A stretch of DNA of 64,000 bases from Delphinus delphis (lineage: Eukaryota; Chordata; Mammalia; Artiodactyla; Delphinidae): the NCBI RefSeq assembly GCF_949987515.2, contig NC_082703.1, positions 11,804,680 to 11,868,679 on the forward strand. Reading direction: 5' to 3'. Positions 22,801 through 36,434 of this stretch are shown here, one piece after another. Position numbers and translations under genes: made by a program. Position 1 is the stretch's first letter. The number at the start of each line of letters is the position of its first letter. The notes beneath the pieces are model-generated. The model was not told where the DNA came from. It did no database searches and saw nothing but the letters and a program-made list of their open reading frames with translations.

Positions 22801-24060
22801 TAATAATATAAGCTGATAGTATGAAATTTGGAAACGGGTCCCTCATAATCGTTGGCAGTGTGCTCCTACCAATTGAAAGCAGCACTAATCTGTTGCTTAT
22901 ATGCAAAAGGTGCAATGTATTATAAAAGTATTAAACTTCTGCCACATTTTATAATTTTCCTTGTTAAAGCCCCAAACTGCCATGTCCCTTAAACTTGAGT
23001 CAAACACAAGCTTATTTGCACTAAAGAGCATGGCCAAAAAATAAATGACAGGGTGGAAAAGCTAATTGGAACCTCTTGAAATAATTGGTTCTAATGGGAG
23101 AATTTCACATTTGTCTATTTGAAAGCTATATGGTCCAGGCAGACAATCTGTCAGTTCACTAATTTAATAATGCACTTTACCTTTTGTATATAAAAGATGT
23201 ACATTTATGCCACTTGACTGGTGGGATGTGTTTCAATAACTATGTAGTTAGAATCTGTAGGGTGAGCTCTTGCATGCATATGTTTGTGTTGGAACTGCCG
23301 TAGTAACAAGTTTCCATTAAATCAGTGTAATGGAGAAGGGTAGAAAATGTTTCTGCAGCAAATCCCAATACATTTAACAAAGAATTTTAAAGTAGAGTTC
23401 ATATTTGTATTCTTCAGGACTAGAATCAATAAAAAACTATTTCTAGCCCAGGTTAGTATTACAGTTGAGATTATATCTAATTGAGATTCCCCATAATACC
23501 CTGAAAATGAATTTTGGGAATTTGTGCAGACAAAAAAATTTTTAACAATTCTGTTTCATTGTTGATGTGTGTTTAAATTAGTAATGAAAAGACAGTACAT
23601 GATACTATATTAGAATTAAAAGTATGATTGGCTGATATGGCATCGTTAAGAAAACACCCAGACTAAAGAAAGTTCAAATTAAGGAAATGCAAAGAGCCTA
23701 AGAACAATTGCTAAAATAAATATGATATTATTTCAAAACTTGCAGAAGAACTAACTTTCACCAACCAAAAAGGGTATTAGGGGCCTTAGTGTATCCTTCC
23801 ATCCTGAAAACTTCCTAAGATATACATTTGAAAACTAGATAATTGTTGCTTAATAATAGGTTGTATGTACTTTACTAACAACACTGTGTACTAACAATTC
23901 ATCAAGAGTATACTATATTTACTGCATTCATTTTATATTTGTGGATAAGAATACATTATATATAGTGAACCTATCTTAATATAATCTTGTATTTATATTG
24001 TAATTTTGCAAATATTTTCAGTAAAATAAACATTTATCTGAGCTGCACAATTTGAAGAGG
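19875..24060 (+). other. PURG: PURG isoform A 3'UTR and downstream region
   Basis: AT-rich and free of SINEs and of any L1 I can recognise for over 4 kb, unlike its surroundings, which suggests a long constrained 3'UTR. Poly(A) signal candidates (AATAAA) are at about 20942, 23040, 23428 and 24025; I cannot tell which is used. A TG/TA microsatellite interrupts it at 22051-22156. Isoform A requires termination here, before the distant isoform B exon. Confidence 0.5.
22051..22156. repeat. (TG)n/(TA)n/(CA)n compound microsatellite
   Basis: Alternating gt, at and ac runs with internal inverted symmetry. Located in the presumed 3'UTR or intron of PURG. Confidence 0.85.
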
Positions 24061-24673
24061 ATGAAATTGGAATACACCCTCAGACGCTCAGTTTTAATAA
24101 GCAGCTACCATTGAAAGTTGATGTATGTACTATCTTTCCTTTAGAATTTGTTTTATGGTTTATTTTAATACTTAAGTAAATAGGACTTAATTGCAAATTT
24201 GAAATAGTGTCCTGGAAATAATTTTTTCATAAGTGTGAGATTTTCTTTTTTCCTGCTTATTTCCAAATGTCTTTCACTGGAACTATTTGTAAAATCTTAT
24301 TCCAAGCTTTATGTAAGAGCTTTGCTTAGTCATCACATAGTTTGAAGTTTCTCTTTTACCAAAACACCAAACATCTTTGGCAGGATAAAATCTAAAGTAA
24401 ACCACAAAGAATTTAAAGTTGATTCTATGCCAACAGAATAATACAGGTATAATATTTATCACTGCCAAATAAGATTCTTAAAATCTTTCTGGAGTTTCCT
24501 TAAAGATTTCTTGAATTTCATAGAGAAATATTGGCTTGTGGCTAGCCCATTAGAGGAAGAGAGTAGGGATGTTGGTATGCTGTTGAGACAATCTGTAGTC
24601 CACAATACTGTAGCAGTGAGGTACAGGGAAAATGTGTTTTTCCCAATTTCACGTCTTGTGAAAATTGAGTTTT

Positions 24674-24891
24674 GGGGGTTTTTTTGGGTTTTTTTTTTGC
24701 GATACGCGGGCCTCTCACTGTGTGGCCTCTCCCGTTGCGGAGCACAGGCTCCGGACGCGCAGGCTCAGCGGCCATGGCTCACGGGCCCAGCCACTCCGCG
24801 GCATGTGGGATCTTCCCAGACCGGGGCACGAACCCGTGTCCCCTGCATCGGCAGGCGGACTCTCAACCACTGCGCCACCAGGGAAGCCCAC
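24674..24891 (-). mobile_element. CHR-type SINE, young subfamily, in the PURG-B intron
   Basis: Reverse copy with T/G-run, gcgatacgcgggcc and end agggaagccc. The duplication aaattgagtttt at 24662-24673 is repeated from 24892. Confidence 0.92.
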
Positions 24892-27800
24892 AAATTGAGT
24901 TTTTAGATCACAGTTACTCTGTCATACCCAAATTTATGTAGACAAACAGTTTATGTGCTAGTATATTTTCTTGTATAATGTTAAAAAATTAATCTTTTTT
25001 TTCCTTAATTTGACATGTTTTTTTAAGTAATTTAAATTTATTTAGTCAATATTTTTGAATAAGGAAAACATGCATATAGTACAAAATTTAAATGGGCCAG
25101 ATGGGTAGACACTGAAATGTAGCAACCAGTGTTACCAATTTCTTGGGTCTCCTTCTAGAGTTACTTTGCATATACAAACATATGTATTATATATACAGAT
25201 ATTCTTCTTAAACATACAGTTGGAAACATATCGTATACACTCTCCTGTACCCACTAGTATCAATTTTAGATCTGTCATTATAAGTGAATTTTTTCCCCTT
25301 TTACCTAGATACCATACTTGATCTAGTTACCATAGATCAATTAAATGCATAGATAGTTAAATTTAATTTGAACTATTTATGACACCAAGGGAACCTCAAG
25401 GAAATTTCAAATGATTCCCATTGGAATTTACTCAAAATGCAAATATATGTATATATCAATTTTTAAATGTATAAATATTCAGTTTCCCGTCCCTATTTGA
25501 AACCACTTTGCCCTCCTAGCTCCCCCTCTTCCTTCCCTCAAAAAAGTATTGGTCTTTTTCCTGAGGTAATGCAGTTCAGGATGTTAAGTGATTTACCCAA
25601 AGTTTATTTTAGATTAACTGTGTCCTCTAATGAAAAACACCCATGTTTAAAAGCTTTAATAAATTATCACTGTTAGTCAGTTTTTACTATTTCTGTTACT
25701 ATTATTTTTATCCAAAGACCTTGCCATTGTAAGAGTAAATCAGCACTAGAACCATAGCAAAAGGTTATGATCCTGCTGAAATCTTTTGATTTATTAACAT
25801 GAGTGTTTATCATGAGAAAAAGTATAGTTATTAATGAATAATTCATTTAGCATTTAGTCAAATCCAAGACTAAGCAAAGGGATAATGCTACTTCTGATTA
25901 TTTAAAGCATTGATTCCCTATTGAGGGACCCAGAGTCCGTGAGATTTCCTTGGGACCAAAAGGTACCAAGATGATTTGGGAAAAGATTAAAAACGTAAGG
26001 GCTATGAGGTTACAAGTACAACTAAACCATCTCTATTTTCCGCTGTAAGACTATAAAATAGCAAATATAATTGTTTGAAAATGAAATTAGCATAATTACT
26101 ATTACTGAAAATATAAACAAAGTTGCTTTAATAGTTCCCCAACCCCTCCCCCTCAAAAGTCACAGTTCTCTTTTTATTCACATCAAGGAGGCACTTTAAG
26201 GTCACTTTTCTAATAACCACCAAGAAAAAATTATCTGAAAAATTAAAGGTCCCATACTTGAACCCTGAAGGATCCTATAAAGTTATGAATTAAAGCAACC
26301 AATTAAGAGTATGTGGGTTGAGAAAGAATTTCTCAAAGAGTATGTGGGTTGGTGTGTGTAAACTCTATGAAAATGTTAAAAGGTTTAAAAATTAAAGCAT
26401 TGGTTTCAACTTTAGAATAATACCTTCATAAGTGATGGAATGATTTTCTGTTTGTAACATGGAAAAAGTGTTGTTAGAAAACAAGATTCTCTTAAACATT
26501 TATTTTTAAAGCATAAAAGAGTTTGCTTCTTTTATTTTAGTGATGAATAACTCATTATCCTTTGCAGAATCTGTAACATTGGTAAAGATCACCAGATATT
26601 TACTTGTTGAAGCTTAAAATGATTTATAGGTATTGTTCCTTATTTAAAGAGAGGGATCAAAAGGAAGGTAATTCACCTTCGGGAAGAGTTTTGCTTAAAT
26701 GTAGGCTAAAAAATATTAATAATTTTCCATCCTTAATCAAGGAGTTTCCCATCTTGGCGCTTTCTGGTAAATTGTTTTCCAAACTTTACCTTCTTTGGAA
26801 TATCTCTTGTGAGAAATTGCATAGTCTTACTGAGGCCAGTGGCATCTACCAATAAATAAAAGCTTATTGGTAATGAATTAGTGCTGCTACGGTGAGGTTA
26901 GTTTGTAATGTGAATATGAAGAAAATACTCATTTAAGTGGAATATACAGTTCCTCCTTTAGTGTTGACTTTTTTCTAAGATTGAATAGGCATTGTCCTTT
27001 CATTTTACCCCTTTATACTTAGTTTCTGTGTTATTCTATTCCAAGTATTCATTGTTCCCAGGAAATATTAGGAGTAAAGAAAAGAGAAAGTAATCCCTAA
27101 GAAAAGTGTTCATAGTATTTAAAAACTAGAGTCGCTCAAAGTGTAAAATTGGAGGGAAAGTGCTTTTGTTGGTTTTAGTCTTTATCAGAATAACGGTATA
27201 AATCTGATTACTTTATTTGATCTGATTAGAGGCCAAATGTCTTTATCTGAGACGCCTGTATTTGGAAATATTCAGTATTTTATTTTTCTTAGAACAAATG
27301 ATTCTGTAGGATAATACTCTTCTTCAGGATTTTATTTATGATTTGTTGTGGATTTGATGAAGTTGTTGCCTAGAGGCGGCAAATATAAAAGAAGAAATAG
27401 AGAAGAGAAAGGTGGTGGCTGATTATTTTGCTTGCTTATAACAAAAGAAATCAATCTAATAGAAATGAGATAAATAAGTCATTCTCAAAACTAAATCCCT
27501 GTTTATTTAACCATTAAAAGAGCCTCTGAGAAAGAATAATAAGACCTAATTCTGCCAGTGTATGGCCTGACCCTGAGCAAATCATTTCACTTTTGTTGGG
27601 TGGTTTCCTTATATGAAACAAGAACAAGATTGTACAAAAAGCTAGGGTTTCCTCCTACTCTAAACTTCTTAAATTCTGTATTAACAGAATGTGAAAGAAA
27701 AAATAGAAGAATAATACCCGGATTAGAAAGTATGAGTAAGAGATTCTCTCTTTATATTAAAAACAACTATAATAATGCAGCAACCTGTGATGACGCCCAA

Positions 27801-27931
27801 AAGAACATGCAGAAGTGTCAGTTTCATAACACATATGTATCTCTCTAGCCACACAATAAAATTTTGTTCCTAGTCCTAAGACCAAATTGTTATATACTTA
27901 CTATATAACTATCCTATGCTTTAATTTTTTT
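24892..27931. other. PURG: PURG-B intron, mostly unassigned
   Basis: No gene. Positions 25030-25290 (gttaccaatttcttgggtctccttct, tatacaaacatatgtatta) look like an old LINE-type fossil, and 27495-27620 may be a MIR. The remaining sequence is AT-rich and unassigned. Confidence 0.4.
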
Positions 27932-27967
<36 letters not shown>

Positions 27968-28053
27968 GGTACGCGAGCATCTCACTGTTGTGGCCTCTCT
28001 CGCGTCCCCTGCATCAGCAGGCGGACTCTCAACCACTGCGCCACCAGGGAAGC
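27932..28053 (-). mobile_element. CHR-type SINE with internal deletion
   Basis: After a long T-run, gcggtacgcgagcatctcactgttgtggcc jumps from cctctct directly to cgcgtcccctgcatc. About 90-100 bases of the middle are lost, while the end agggaagcc is intact. The duplication cctatgctttaattttttt flanks it (about 27913 and 28052-28072). Confidence 0.88.
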
Positions 28054-29880
28054 CCTATGCTTTAATTTTTTTAAGAAATATTTTTATTATCTATATGAAG
28101 TGTCATTTTTTCGAAGTAGCATCACTTGTTTTATACATACTGTAATCATTTTCTATATTGCACGTGACAAAAGAATTTTTAAAGTTAACATCACTTTCTG
28201 AAATGCCATTGTTCCTGAAATAACCATAAATTACACTGCTAAACAATACACTGCAACTGTCATTGCATTGGTCCCCGAGAATCAGGTCCTTCCTTTGACC
28301 CCAATTTCCTTGGTCGTATTGAAGATCCTATGTTACAAATCACGACATTTAACAAATGTTAAATGTCAAGAACGCTGAACTTCGAACAATATAGTTTTGC
28401 TATAGAGGACCCTACTAGGGTATGCAAAGATAAAACATAATGAGTTTGTTTATTTGTTTGTTTTTAGCCTTGAGAAACTATAGAGGTTGATGATTAGAGG
28501 GGAGGAAAAGCATCACGCGGGTTTTTGTCTCAGAGGCACTTATTTAGGCATCCCAGTCCTCCAGTCATTGGTGCCACCACCACTGTCAACAGGGGACTTT
28601 AAAAGAGTGACACCTTTCTCCCTAAACCTGTCTTTTGGATGCCTATTTCTTTATCAAAGACAGTGTTTACGGGCAAGGAAAGCATATTTTGAAGTGCATG
28701 TATACGTGTGTGTTTTGTCAATTTCAAAAATAATAATAATATCTGTGCACATAAAATTTGATTGCAGAAACGTTTAATAAAACAGTCTTTAGCCTGGTGG
28801 TGGTTCACACTAGCCATCTGATCAACAAATTCTATAGAGTGAATTGGCTGTTGTAGAAGTTTTTTTCCTCTCTTCTCTTTCTCCTCAAATAGCAGATCGA
28901 TTTTATGTTCTTCATTGCTTCTTCTTCAGTGTAGTTTGAAATCTAAGTGGGATGGGAGGGAATAATTTAGTTTGGCAGTTCTTTACCCTGGCCATTTTGT
29001 AGAAATTTTCCTCAGTTTCCCATTTCAAACACTCCAAGCAACCTTACCAAAAGAACACACCTAAGTGACAAAATTACCCAGCAAATAAAACAACAGAATC
29101 ATGAGATAATGACTTAGGAATACAAGACACCTAGTGTGTACACACCTAGTGTGTATCACACCTAGTGTGATAACTTTACTTATCATTTGCTAATTTACTT
29201 CAGAAACTGTATTTTATTTCTAGGTCCTTCAGACTAGCAGTGTGATTTATACCAATGATTGTCAGTCTAGAAATTTCAATAGGGTAAAAGAGTCTGAAGG
29301 TTCAGTTGAGTTATTATGGGATTTTATCTATCACTGTTGAGTAAATTCCCCCAAAAGGGTAAACCATGCTATCATCAGGGGTAAAAATAGAATTCTAAAA
29401 CTCCATCACTCATGAATAACCTCCATCCCTGTTTTTTCCTCCCTTCTGTACACTGTACCCTGTTGAAAGTGGTTGAGAACACTAATTTCTCCCACTACTA
29501 CTGTAGCCCCACTCCATCCTATTTATTTGTTCAGATGACTATTGAAACACTATAAAGAAAGATTAAAGCTGATCTTTGAAAATTTATAAATTGCCCTATG
29601 AACTACACTTTGGACTCTTAAGAAAGGGCTCCTGCTTCACTTTACTTAACTAATTTCAACACTCTTAACTGTACTTCTGTATAACAGTTTAAGATGAGTA
29701 GAAAACATTTCGCTTGGGATGATATGGCCTAAAAGGGCAGTTACTCCTACTTTTCAGTACATAGTAGGTCTTCAGAAAATATTTTGACTAGCATGATTGA
29801 CAGGTCATTTCAGAAATGAATTTAGCCTCTAGGAAAATTGCACCATGACCATTTTTAAATAGAAGGTGGTAACAAAAGTA
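28054..29880. other. PURG: PURG-B intron, unassigned
   Basis: No gene recognised. A short tandem near-palindrome lies at 29127-29172. Confidence 0.4.
29127..29172. repeat. Three-copy 15-17 bp tandem near-palindrome
   Basis: The unit acacctagtgtg is repeated three times with gta/tatc spacers. Each unit is a near-palindrome around CTAG. Confidence 0.75.
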
Positions 29881-29889
29881 AGAGTCAAT

Positions 29890-30110
29890 CAAGATTTATC
29901 AGTACTAATAACTATTACTTATTGAATACCTACCATGTTCTAGGCTTTGTTGGACCCCTTATATCTACTATTTCTAATCTTTGTATTATCCCCATTTTAA
30001 TATGCTTTTCCAGAGGTTCAGAAATTGGTTCAGTGTTTCAGAATATAATATATTTGAATCCTTACTGACACCAAGCCAAAGATTGTGCTCAGTTAGACCA
30101 GACTGCCTCT
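29890..30110 (-). mobile_element. MIR SINE fragment, antisense
   Basis: ttattgaatacctaccatgttctaggc, ttatccccattttaa and ccagaggttcagaaattgg follow MIR in reverse, ending near accagactgcctcta. Confidence 0.6.
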
Positions 30111-30297
30111 AAGACTTACTCTGAAATTTAACTCCCAACTAATAAAGCACAGGCTACCCCAGCCACCACTGTAAATAAATCTGCCTCTGATTACTGGGAT
30201 GTATGGTGCTAATAAACCCAACTTATTTGATTTTTAGTATAGCTTACAGATTGAACCTCTAATCCCAACCATTTCAAGTAAGTGTGAATAATTTTTT

Positions 30298-30508
30298 TTT
30301 TCTTTTTTTTTTTGCGGTACGTGGGCCTCTCACTGTTGTGGCCTCTCCCGTTGTGGAGCACAGGCTCTGGACGCACAGGCTCAGTGGCCATGGCTCACGG
30401 GCCCAGCCGCTCCGCGCGGCATGTGGGATCTTCCCGGATCTGGGCACGAACCCGTGTCCCCTGCATCGGCAGGCGGACTCTCAACCACTGCGCCACCAGG
30501 GAAGCCCC
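30298..30508 (-). mobile_element. CHR-type SINE, young subfamily
   Basis: Reverse copy with most CpG sites turned to TG/CA (e.g. gcggtacgtgggcc), so somewhat older than its relatives. The duplication aagtgtgaataatttttt is at about 30280 and 30509-30526. Confidence 0.92.
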
Positions 30509-30866
30509 AAGTGTGAATAATTTTTTAAAGGGATCAGATGATGAGAATATAGATGATTATCCCAATTCTACCCTAAGGGCATAGAAGAGACAAATTACTG
30601 TTCACAGTGGGTCTACAAGTTAATTTTTCATGAAGTGAAGTCAACTGGTTATGTTAAAAAAAATCTTATCAATATTGGTGAGAGTTTTACTGGGTGATTT
30701 TTTTTTTTTGCAACTTTTTCTGCCATCCTACTCCTTCCGCGTTATTCCATTCATTTTCATATTTTAATTACCACGTTTCCTCTTTTTTTTTTTCCTTACC
30801 TCCAGAGGGATAAATTGTGATGACTGCCCTGTTTACAGATCCACATTTTTCTCCATTACTCTAGGG

Positions 30867-31058
30867 CTGTGGATTTCAAACTTTAGGGGAATTAAGAATC
30901 AGTTAGAGGGTTTGTTAAACCAGATTGCTGGCCCCTAACCCCAGAGTTTCTGTTCCTTAGTTATGGGGAGTGAAGCGAGGATCAAGAATTTTTGTTTCTG
31001 ATACATTCCCAGGTGACCCCATGCTGCTGATCTGGGGACCACACTTTAAGAACCAATA
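30867..31058 (+). mobile_element. MER5A-like hAT MITE
   Basis: tttcaaactttaggggaa...ccccagagtttctgttcc...ctggggaccacactttaagaacca matches MER5A order end to end. The 8-bp flanks ctctaggg (30859-30866) and ctctaggc (31059-31066) differ by one base. Confidence 0.82.
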
Positions 31059-31066
31059 CTCTAGGC

Positions 31067-33840
31067 TGAGGTGATTTTTTACCTTAGCTACAAAAGATAG
31101 TAAAGCAGAAACTTGGGTCAAAACAACTGTAGCATCTTGGTAGGAAAAAGATTCAGTGCTACTCATCCTGCTTTGAGAAATTTACAAATCTTAAAACAAG
31201 CAACTTTTTTTTATAAATTGACTAGAGGTTAGGTAAAGAATTATTATCCTCTCTTTTTTACCCTTTCATTACATTTAATAACTCTTATTAGTTCCCTCTG
31301 ATATTTTTACAGCTATCTTGAGATAATTCTGATAGGGATTAACAATTATGAATCCTTATATGAAAAGTTTAGCTTTCAAATTTATGGAGACTGAAGCATA
31401 TTTTTAATTTATTAAATAACTGTGTACAAGCCTTACTAAAGGAAAGTGAATAATTTCTATACTCAAGAATTGTTAATACAAGTTTTAGTGAATATTAAGT
31501 ATTAGGACTTGAAGGGACCTTGTAATTAGTTTAGCCCCTTAAATTTACGTTTTGTGACATACTCCATGTAGCTCAAATGATTCATAATTACTAAAATAGG
31601 CTAAGTAAACAGAAAATAAAGGTTAAAGCTGAAAATGCTGCTTGGCTCTTAAGATATATGTGGATAGAAATACATAAATTTCTTTTAAAAGCATGTAATA
31701 TTTTCACTGTCTTCCTGTGTCCTATCTATATGCATAGGATAGAGGAATTATATATATACTACGGTATATTTATGGTACTTTTTTCAAATTAACAATTGGA
31801 CCCATTGATTTAAATTTAGAGATACTTCACCTACTCATTGAACATATTATTTGAAAACATAACTAACATATTTAAGAATAATTTATGTTTGCCAACCTGA
31901 AGAGATTCTATAATTAATGTGTTGATCATAATTAACAAAATGATATTTTATATATAAATCTGTATAATTAATATATATGACTATACATAGCCACTTAACA
32001 ACTATCATTTTAGTGGATCACATCCTATCATAAACACAAAATTAATTCACATATAGCCACTTGGCAGTTCTGCGAGTTCATTAACTTCTATTTCCAGCTT
32101 CAGTGATTAGTGCTCCAAAAACAATAAATGAATTCCTAATTTTGAAAAACATTCACTGCTGACGTAACAGAGATACTCACCAACTCAAAAGGATCATTAC
32201 AGGTGGTGTAACTTTTTTTTAATATTCTCTACCCTGTTTGTATTATAATAACAATTAAAATTTTAGGTTTAAAATATTTGCCTTAGAATTATAATCTGAG
32301 TAGGCTTCAGACAGAATAGAGATTTATAGAAGATTTCACCTCAATATGAGGACAAACTTCAAGAAGTAGTGTTACTCCCACCCTTGTTATTGGAATTATT
32401 TAAGGCAGAAACTAGACATACACTTAATGTAGGATGTATAAAGGGACTTAATAAATGAGAAAAAAAATTGGATTGTTATTACTTTGAAAATTCTTTTCAA
32501 CTCAGAGAGAATTTCTTAGGAATAATACTTAGAACTTTTGCATTCAGGTCTTCTGTTAATTTACCAGGTTTGATAAGTGTGATTTCAATTTTTCTAGTAT
32601 TATTCTGAAAAGAGAAAAAGTTTATCACTTCCTCACACCCCTTGTTATTGCAAAACAACATAAGAACCAGTTTTCAAATTTTCATGAGCTTTACTACTTA
32701 AATGAATTAGTTAAGACAAGTTCCATGAAATTTGCCCCACAAAATGAAGTATAACATAATTTTTATAAGAAATGTTTCACTTTTAATCATTCTTTTCAGA
32801 AAGGATTATATGAAGGAATAAGTTTAGTATGTATGTTGCTGTTTCAAAAGTACCTTCTACAGGTTTATTTGGAAAGACGTAAGTGATAGTATGGTAAATT
32901 GGAAAACCAAATTATTGGATATTATCCAATGAAGGTTTTCTTCATAAAAATCCGGAATAAATTATGTTTAAAGGTTGAAGCGAAAAAACAATATTTTCAC
33001 TCTTCATTTTTTTCTTGCACTACTAATTTAAGATGGAAAGAAACCATAAAGTTTACTGAATTCATCTCAGATAATCTGTATTAGAGGTCAGGTTTCCAAG
33101 TAAATAGATTACTGTTGCAAATAATACGTGATTCTCTCCTGGAGAGTTTCAAGGCTTTGTAAAAGACAGAAGGGTAGCTGCGGCAATAATATCTAAATTC
33201 AGGGATCTAGCGTGAATCAGTATGAAACTCAGTTCTCACTTGGAGAGTCCACTTTTTTCTTGTCATTTCTTCAGTTATTTCTGCTTTCTATGATTCTGTA
33301 ACATTTCCAAATTTCAAAAGGACAACTAATAATACCTTCAAGAAAGAGACCTCAGTACGTTGAAATATATTACACCAAAGCCTATAAACTATATCTGTAT
33401 TATACATTTCTAAATATTTAGCTAAGTAAATTTTACTCCTCTACAGAAATATTGTGTGTGTGTGTGTTTGTGTTTGTGTGTGTGTGTGTCTGTGTGTGTG
33501 TGTGTGTGTGTCTATAAAATTATGAAGAGAGACCAGTTCTTTCTGCATCCCCTTACATACCCTGGAGAAGTAACAACAAATTTGTTTCATCTTGTTTGTT
33601 ACTACAGTTGATTGCCTGCCCTAAAGTGCGGCGTTGAGAATTTGAAATCTGCATCTAGAGGGAAAGAGAGAAGAACAGCATTCATGCCAAATATTTGCTA
33701 TTTGTCATCTCTGCTTTAGAGCTATAATGTTCTCATTGTAGTTCTGAAAATTTCAAGCTTAGCCAGACAGCTGGCTCTTGGAGCACAAACTGTCTTGTGA
33801 CTCACCTAGGAATATGTCTCTTCTAATACTTCAAAGAGAT
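31067..33840. other. PURG: PURG-B intron, unassigned, with a TG microsatellite
   Basis: AT-rich. (TG)n at 33453-33512 is the one clear feature. No gene seen. Confidence 0.4.
33453..33512. repeat. (TG)n microsatellite
   Basis: About 25 TG units interrupted by tttg and ctg. Confidence 0.88.
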
Positions 33841-33965
33841 GGGTTTTTTCCTTCTTGGCCGTGTCGCGCGGCATGTGGGATCTTAGTTCCCTGACCAGGG
33901 ATTGGACCCATGCCCCCTGCAGTGGAAGCGCTGAGTTTTAACCACTGGACCGCCAGGGAAATCCC
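33841..33965 (-). mobile_element. Short tRNA-type SINE (older CHR variant)
   Basis: gcatgtgggatcttagttccctgacc...accactggaccgccagggaaatcccc in reverse. The duplication caaagagat is at 33832-33840 and 33966-33974. Confidence 0.88.
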
Positions 33966-34154
33966 CAAAGAGATTTTTTTAATCCAATGGTCCCTCCTTT
34001 AAAACAGTAGAGAATCTCTTCTGTGCCTCTGAAGGACTCAAAGAACCATGACCATGATGATGTCATCAAAATACCCTTCAGCATTAAACTCTATATGTAC
34101 CTTTAATGAGTTCTAACTTCCATTAAAATGACAACAGTTTCTCCCTTTCAAATT

Positions 34155-34280
34155 CAGCCCAGTCATCCTCAAACATTAGTGTACATAGCAATTAAAAATG
34201 CAGGCTTGGTCCTCATCCCCAGAGATTCTGATTGTGTTGGTCCAGAGTGTGGTTTGAAACTGGCTCTTTCTCATTCTGAT
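34155..34280 (+). mobile_element. MER5A-like hAT MITE, partial
   Basis: cagtcatcctcaaacattagtgtacat...tccccagagattctgattgtgttggtc is MER5A 5' half. The right end is degraded. Confidence 0.65.
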
Positions 34281-34799
34281 ACAGATGGTCTGGAGGCCAT
34301 TTCTTGTCATGGTCTTAGACTTGCATCCTTTCTCCCATATCATTTTTCTAGCTGGAATTACTTGAATTATAATCCTGTCAGCCATAACACCATGGGAAGA
34401 TGATTTTTTGATTATGCTATTAACAAGTTATAGCTACGGCTCACTAAACTCAGAGAGGCTGAATACACAAATCCAAATATTTAAGATTGTGTGCTATCAT
34501 ATTGGCTAGCTTTCTGGGCAGTGATCACTGGGAATGCCAGTTTTCCACCACCTCCTAAATTCAAATTCAAACTACTTGACATATAACCCCACTGGTTGCA
34601 TACTTCCCCACATTTCACAACCAAAACATTCTGAGTCTTCCCAGCCCGAATCAAGTCCATAGGTAATTTGTCTTTTGCCTTCTCACAAGTTGACCCTCAG
34701 AGTCTTGAATGACTTTTTTCAACCTTATTTTTTCAGATAAAAGTTAAAATTTATTAGGAGTAGAAAATATATCCTTAATCAATCTGAATGCCTCACTTC

Positions 34800-35030
34800 T
34801 GATCTTGTTCAACTTTTTTGTATGTGTTTAAAAGAGCACATAACAAGAAATTTGCTATCTTAACCACTTCTAAGTATACAGTTCATCGGTGTTAAGTATA
34901 TTCACCTTGTTATACAACCAATCTCCGGAACTTTTTCACCTTGCAAAACTGAAACTCTATACCCATTAAACACTCCTCATTCCCCCATCCCCATCCCCTG
35001 GCAACACCATTCTACTTTCTTTTCAACCTT
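34800..35030 (-). mobile_element. Antisense L1 3' end fragment
   Basis: cacataacaagaaatttgctat, caccttgttatacaaccaatctcc, ttgcaaaactgaaactctatacccattaaac and cccctggcaacaccattctacttt match the reversed L1 tail. Confidence 0.65.
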
Positions 35031-36434
35031 TCTTTTCAATAAGCAAGATATTTTCTGAACACTTCTTCCACCAATAATGGGTTTATAATTATTGCTACTT
35101 AGCTCTCCAAGTAGAATCCTGATAGCTTGTATTGTTACAATTCTCATGCAAAAAGATTTACAATTACAGGGCAATTGTGCTTATATTAAGAGCCCTTTAT
35201 AATCTTTGGGTGACTGAATGAAGGGCATTTTATCCTGGAAGCTTTCCACTGATTTACAGAGAAAGGTAGCACTTTATTCCTCCTGAGACCTAGGGGACTC
35301 CAAATGGAATCTTTGTGCTTGTTTGTTGAAGGTTTGAGGTTAGAGTTACCAGGTCAATTAGGCTTAAGTCCTGGAATTTCCTAGACTTTTCCTATGTACA
35401 TTCTAGGATTGTTTTCTCATTACTTATATAGTAGTATAGTAGATTGGAAATTTTTCTGGTGTTTGACAGTGTTGATGTTCACTAAATGATTTCAGAATCT
35501 TCCCTTAGTACAGTACGAAACTGTTTAGCTTTAAGTAGCTTCATTAGAAACATAATTGGGAGGACTAGCCATAAATAAAAATGCATTTTCTGCAAATGAA
35601 GTGTTTCAAATGCTGTTTTCAAAATCATTGGCAGTTGAGAAAAAACCCAACACAAGAAACATTTTTAAAACTCTTCTTTTTCAGATTTTTCCTCAAAAAG
35701 TTTCTCTTACTCTGTTATTAAAATTTTTTAAGAACTCAATAAAGTTTGCAATCCTGTAAGCAATATCCATCTAAATAGCCAGAAATACTGTAATTAGGGT
35801 TTTATGCTTATGATCTTGACATAAGGAAAAAGCCTACTGTTTCTTGGCTTAAATTATTTTGGAACTAACACAAAAACTAGTTGACCATGATTCTTGGATA
35901 ATGATAACTGAACTTTTCTTCATTTTATGCATTTAACAATTCATAATATCCATGTATTCTTATGATTTTTTCAGAAAAAAATGCAGTTTACTTAGAACAT
36001 TTAAAATAACTCCATAATTTTTGTAGCACCCAGATATTTTTCTTCAATGATCTGTTGCAACAGATTGAAAATATTTACTTCAAAGAAAATTCTTTAGAAT
36101 GGAATTTCATTATTCCTTTGATTTCCATTATAAAATCAAAAATGTTTTTCTCAGCAAAGGGAAAAAACATTTTTTGAGTTGAAGAGATTTCGTGGAAGAG
36201 TTGAAGTGCATCTGGTTCAGTAACATACTAAGCAATTATTTTTTTCTTTGCAGTGCTCCCATCATTTTAAGATCTTTCTCCACTGCCCACTGTTGTCACC
36301 CCTAAATCACAGAACTTCATTTAGTGTCATGCAGTCCTCAGGCCACATGCTGCCAACAACCCAGAACTTAACTCCTCCTCTCTTGTAGTCTCTGACATAA
36401 GCTAGGCATTAATATTTTGCCAGTAGGAATCCTT
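35031..36434. other. PURG: PURG-B intron, unassigned
   Basis: AT-rich without recognisable genes or repeats. Confidence 0.4.
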
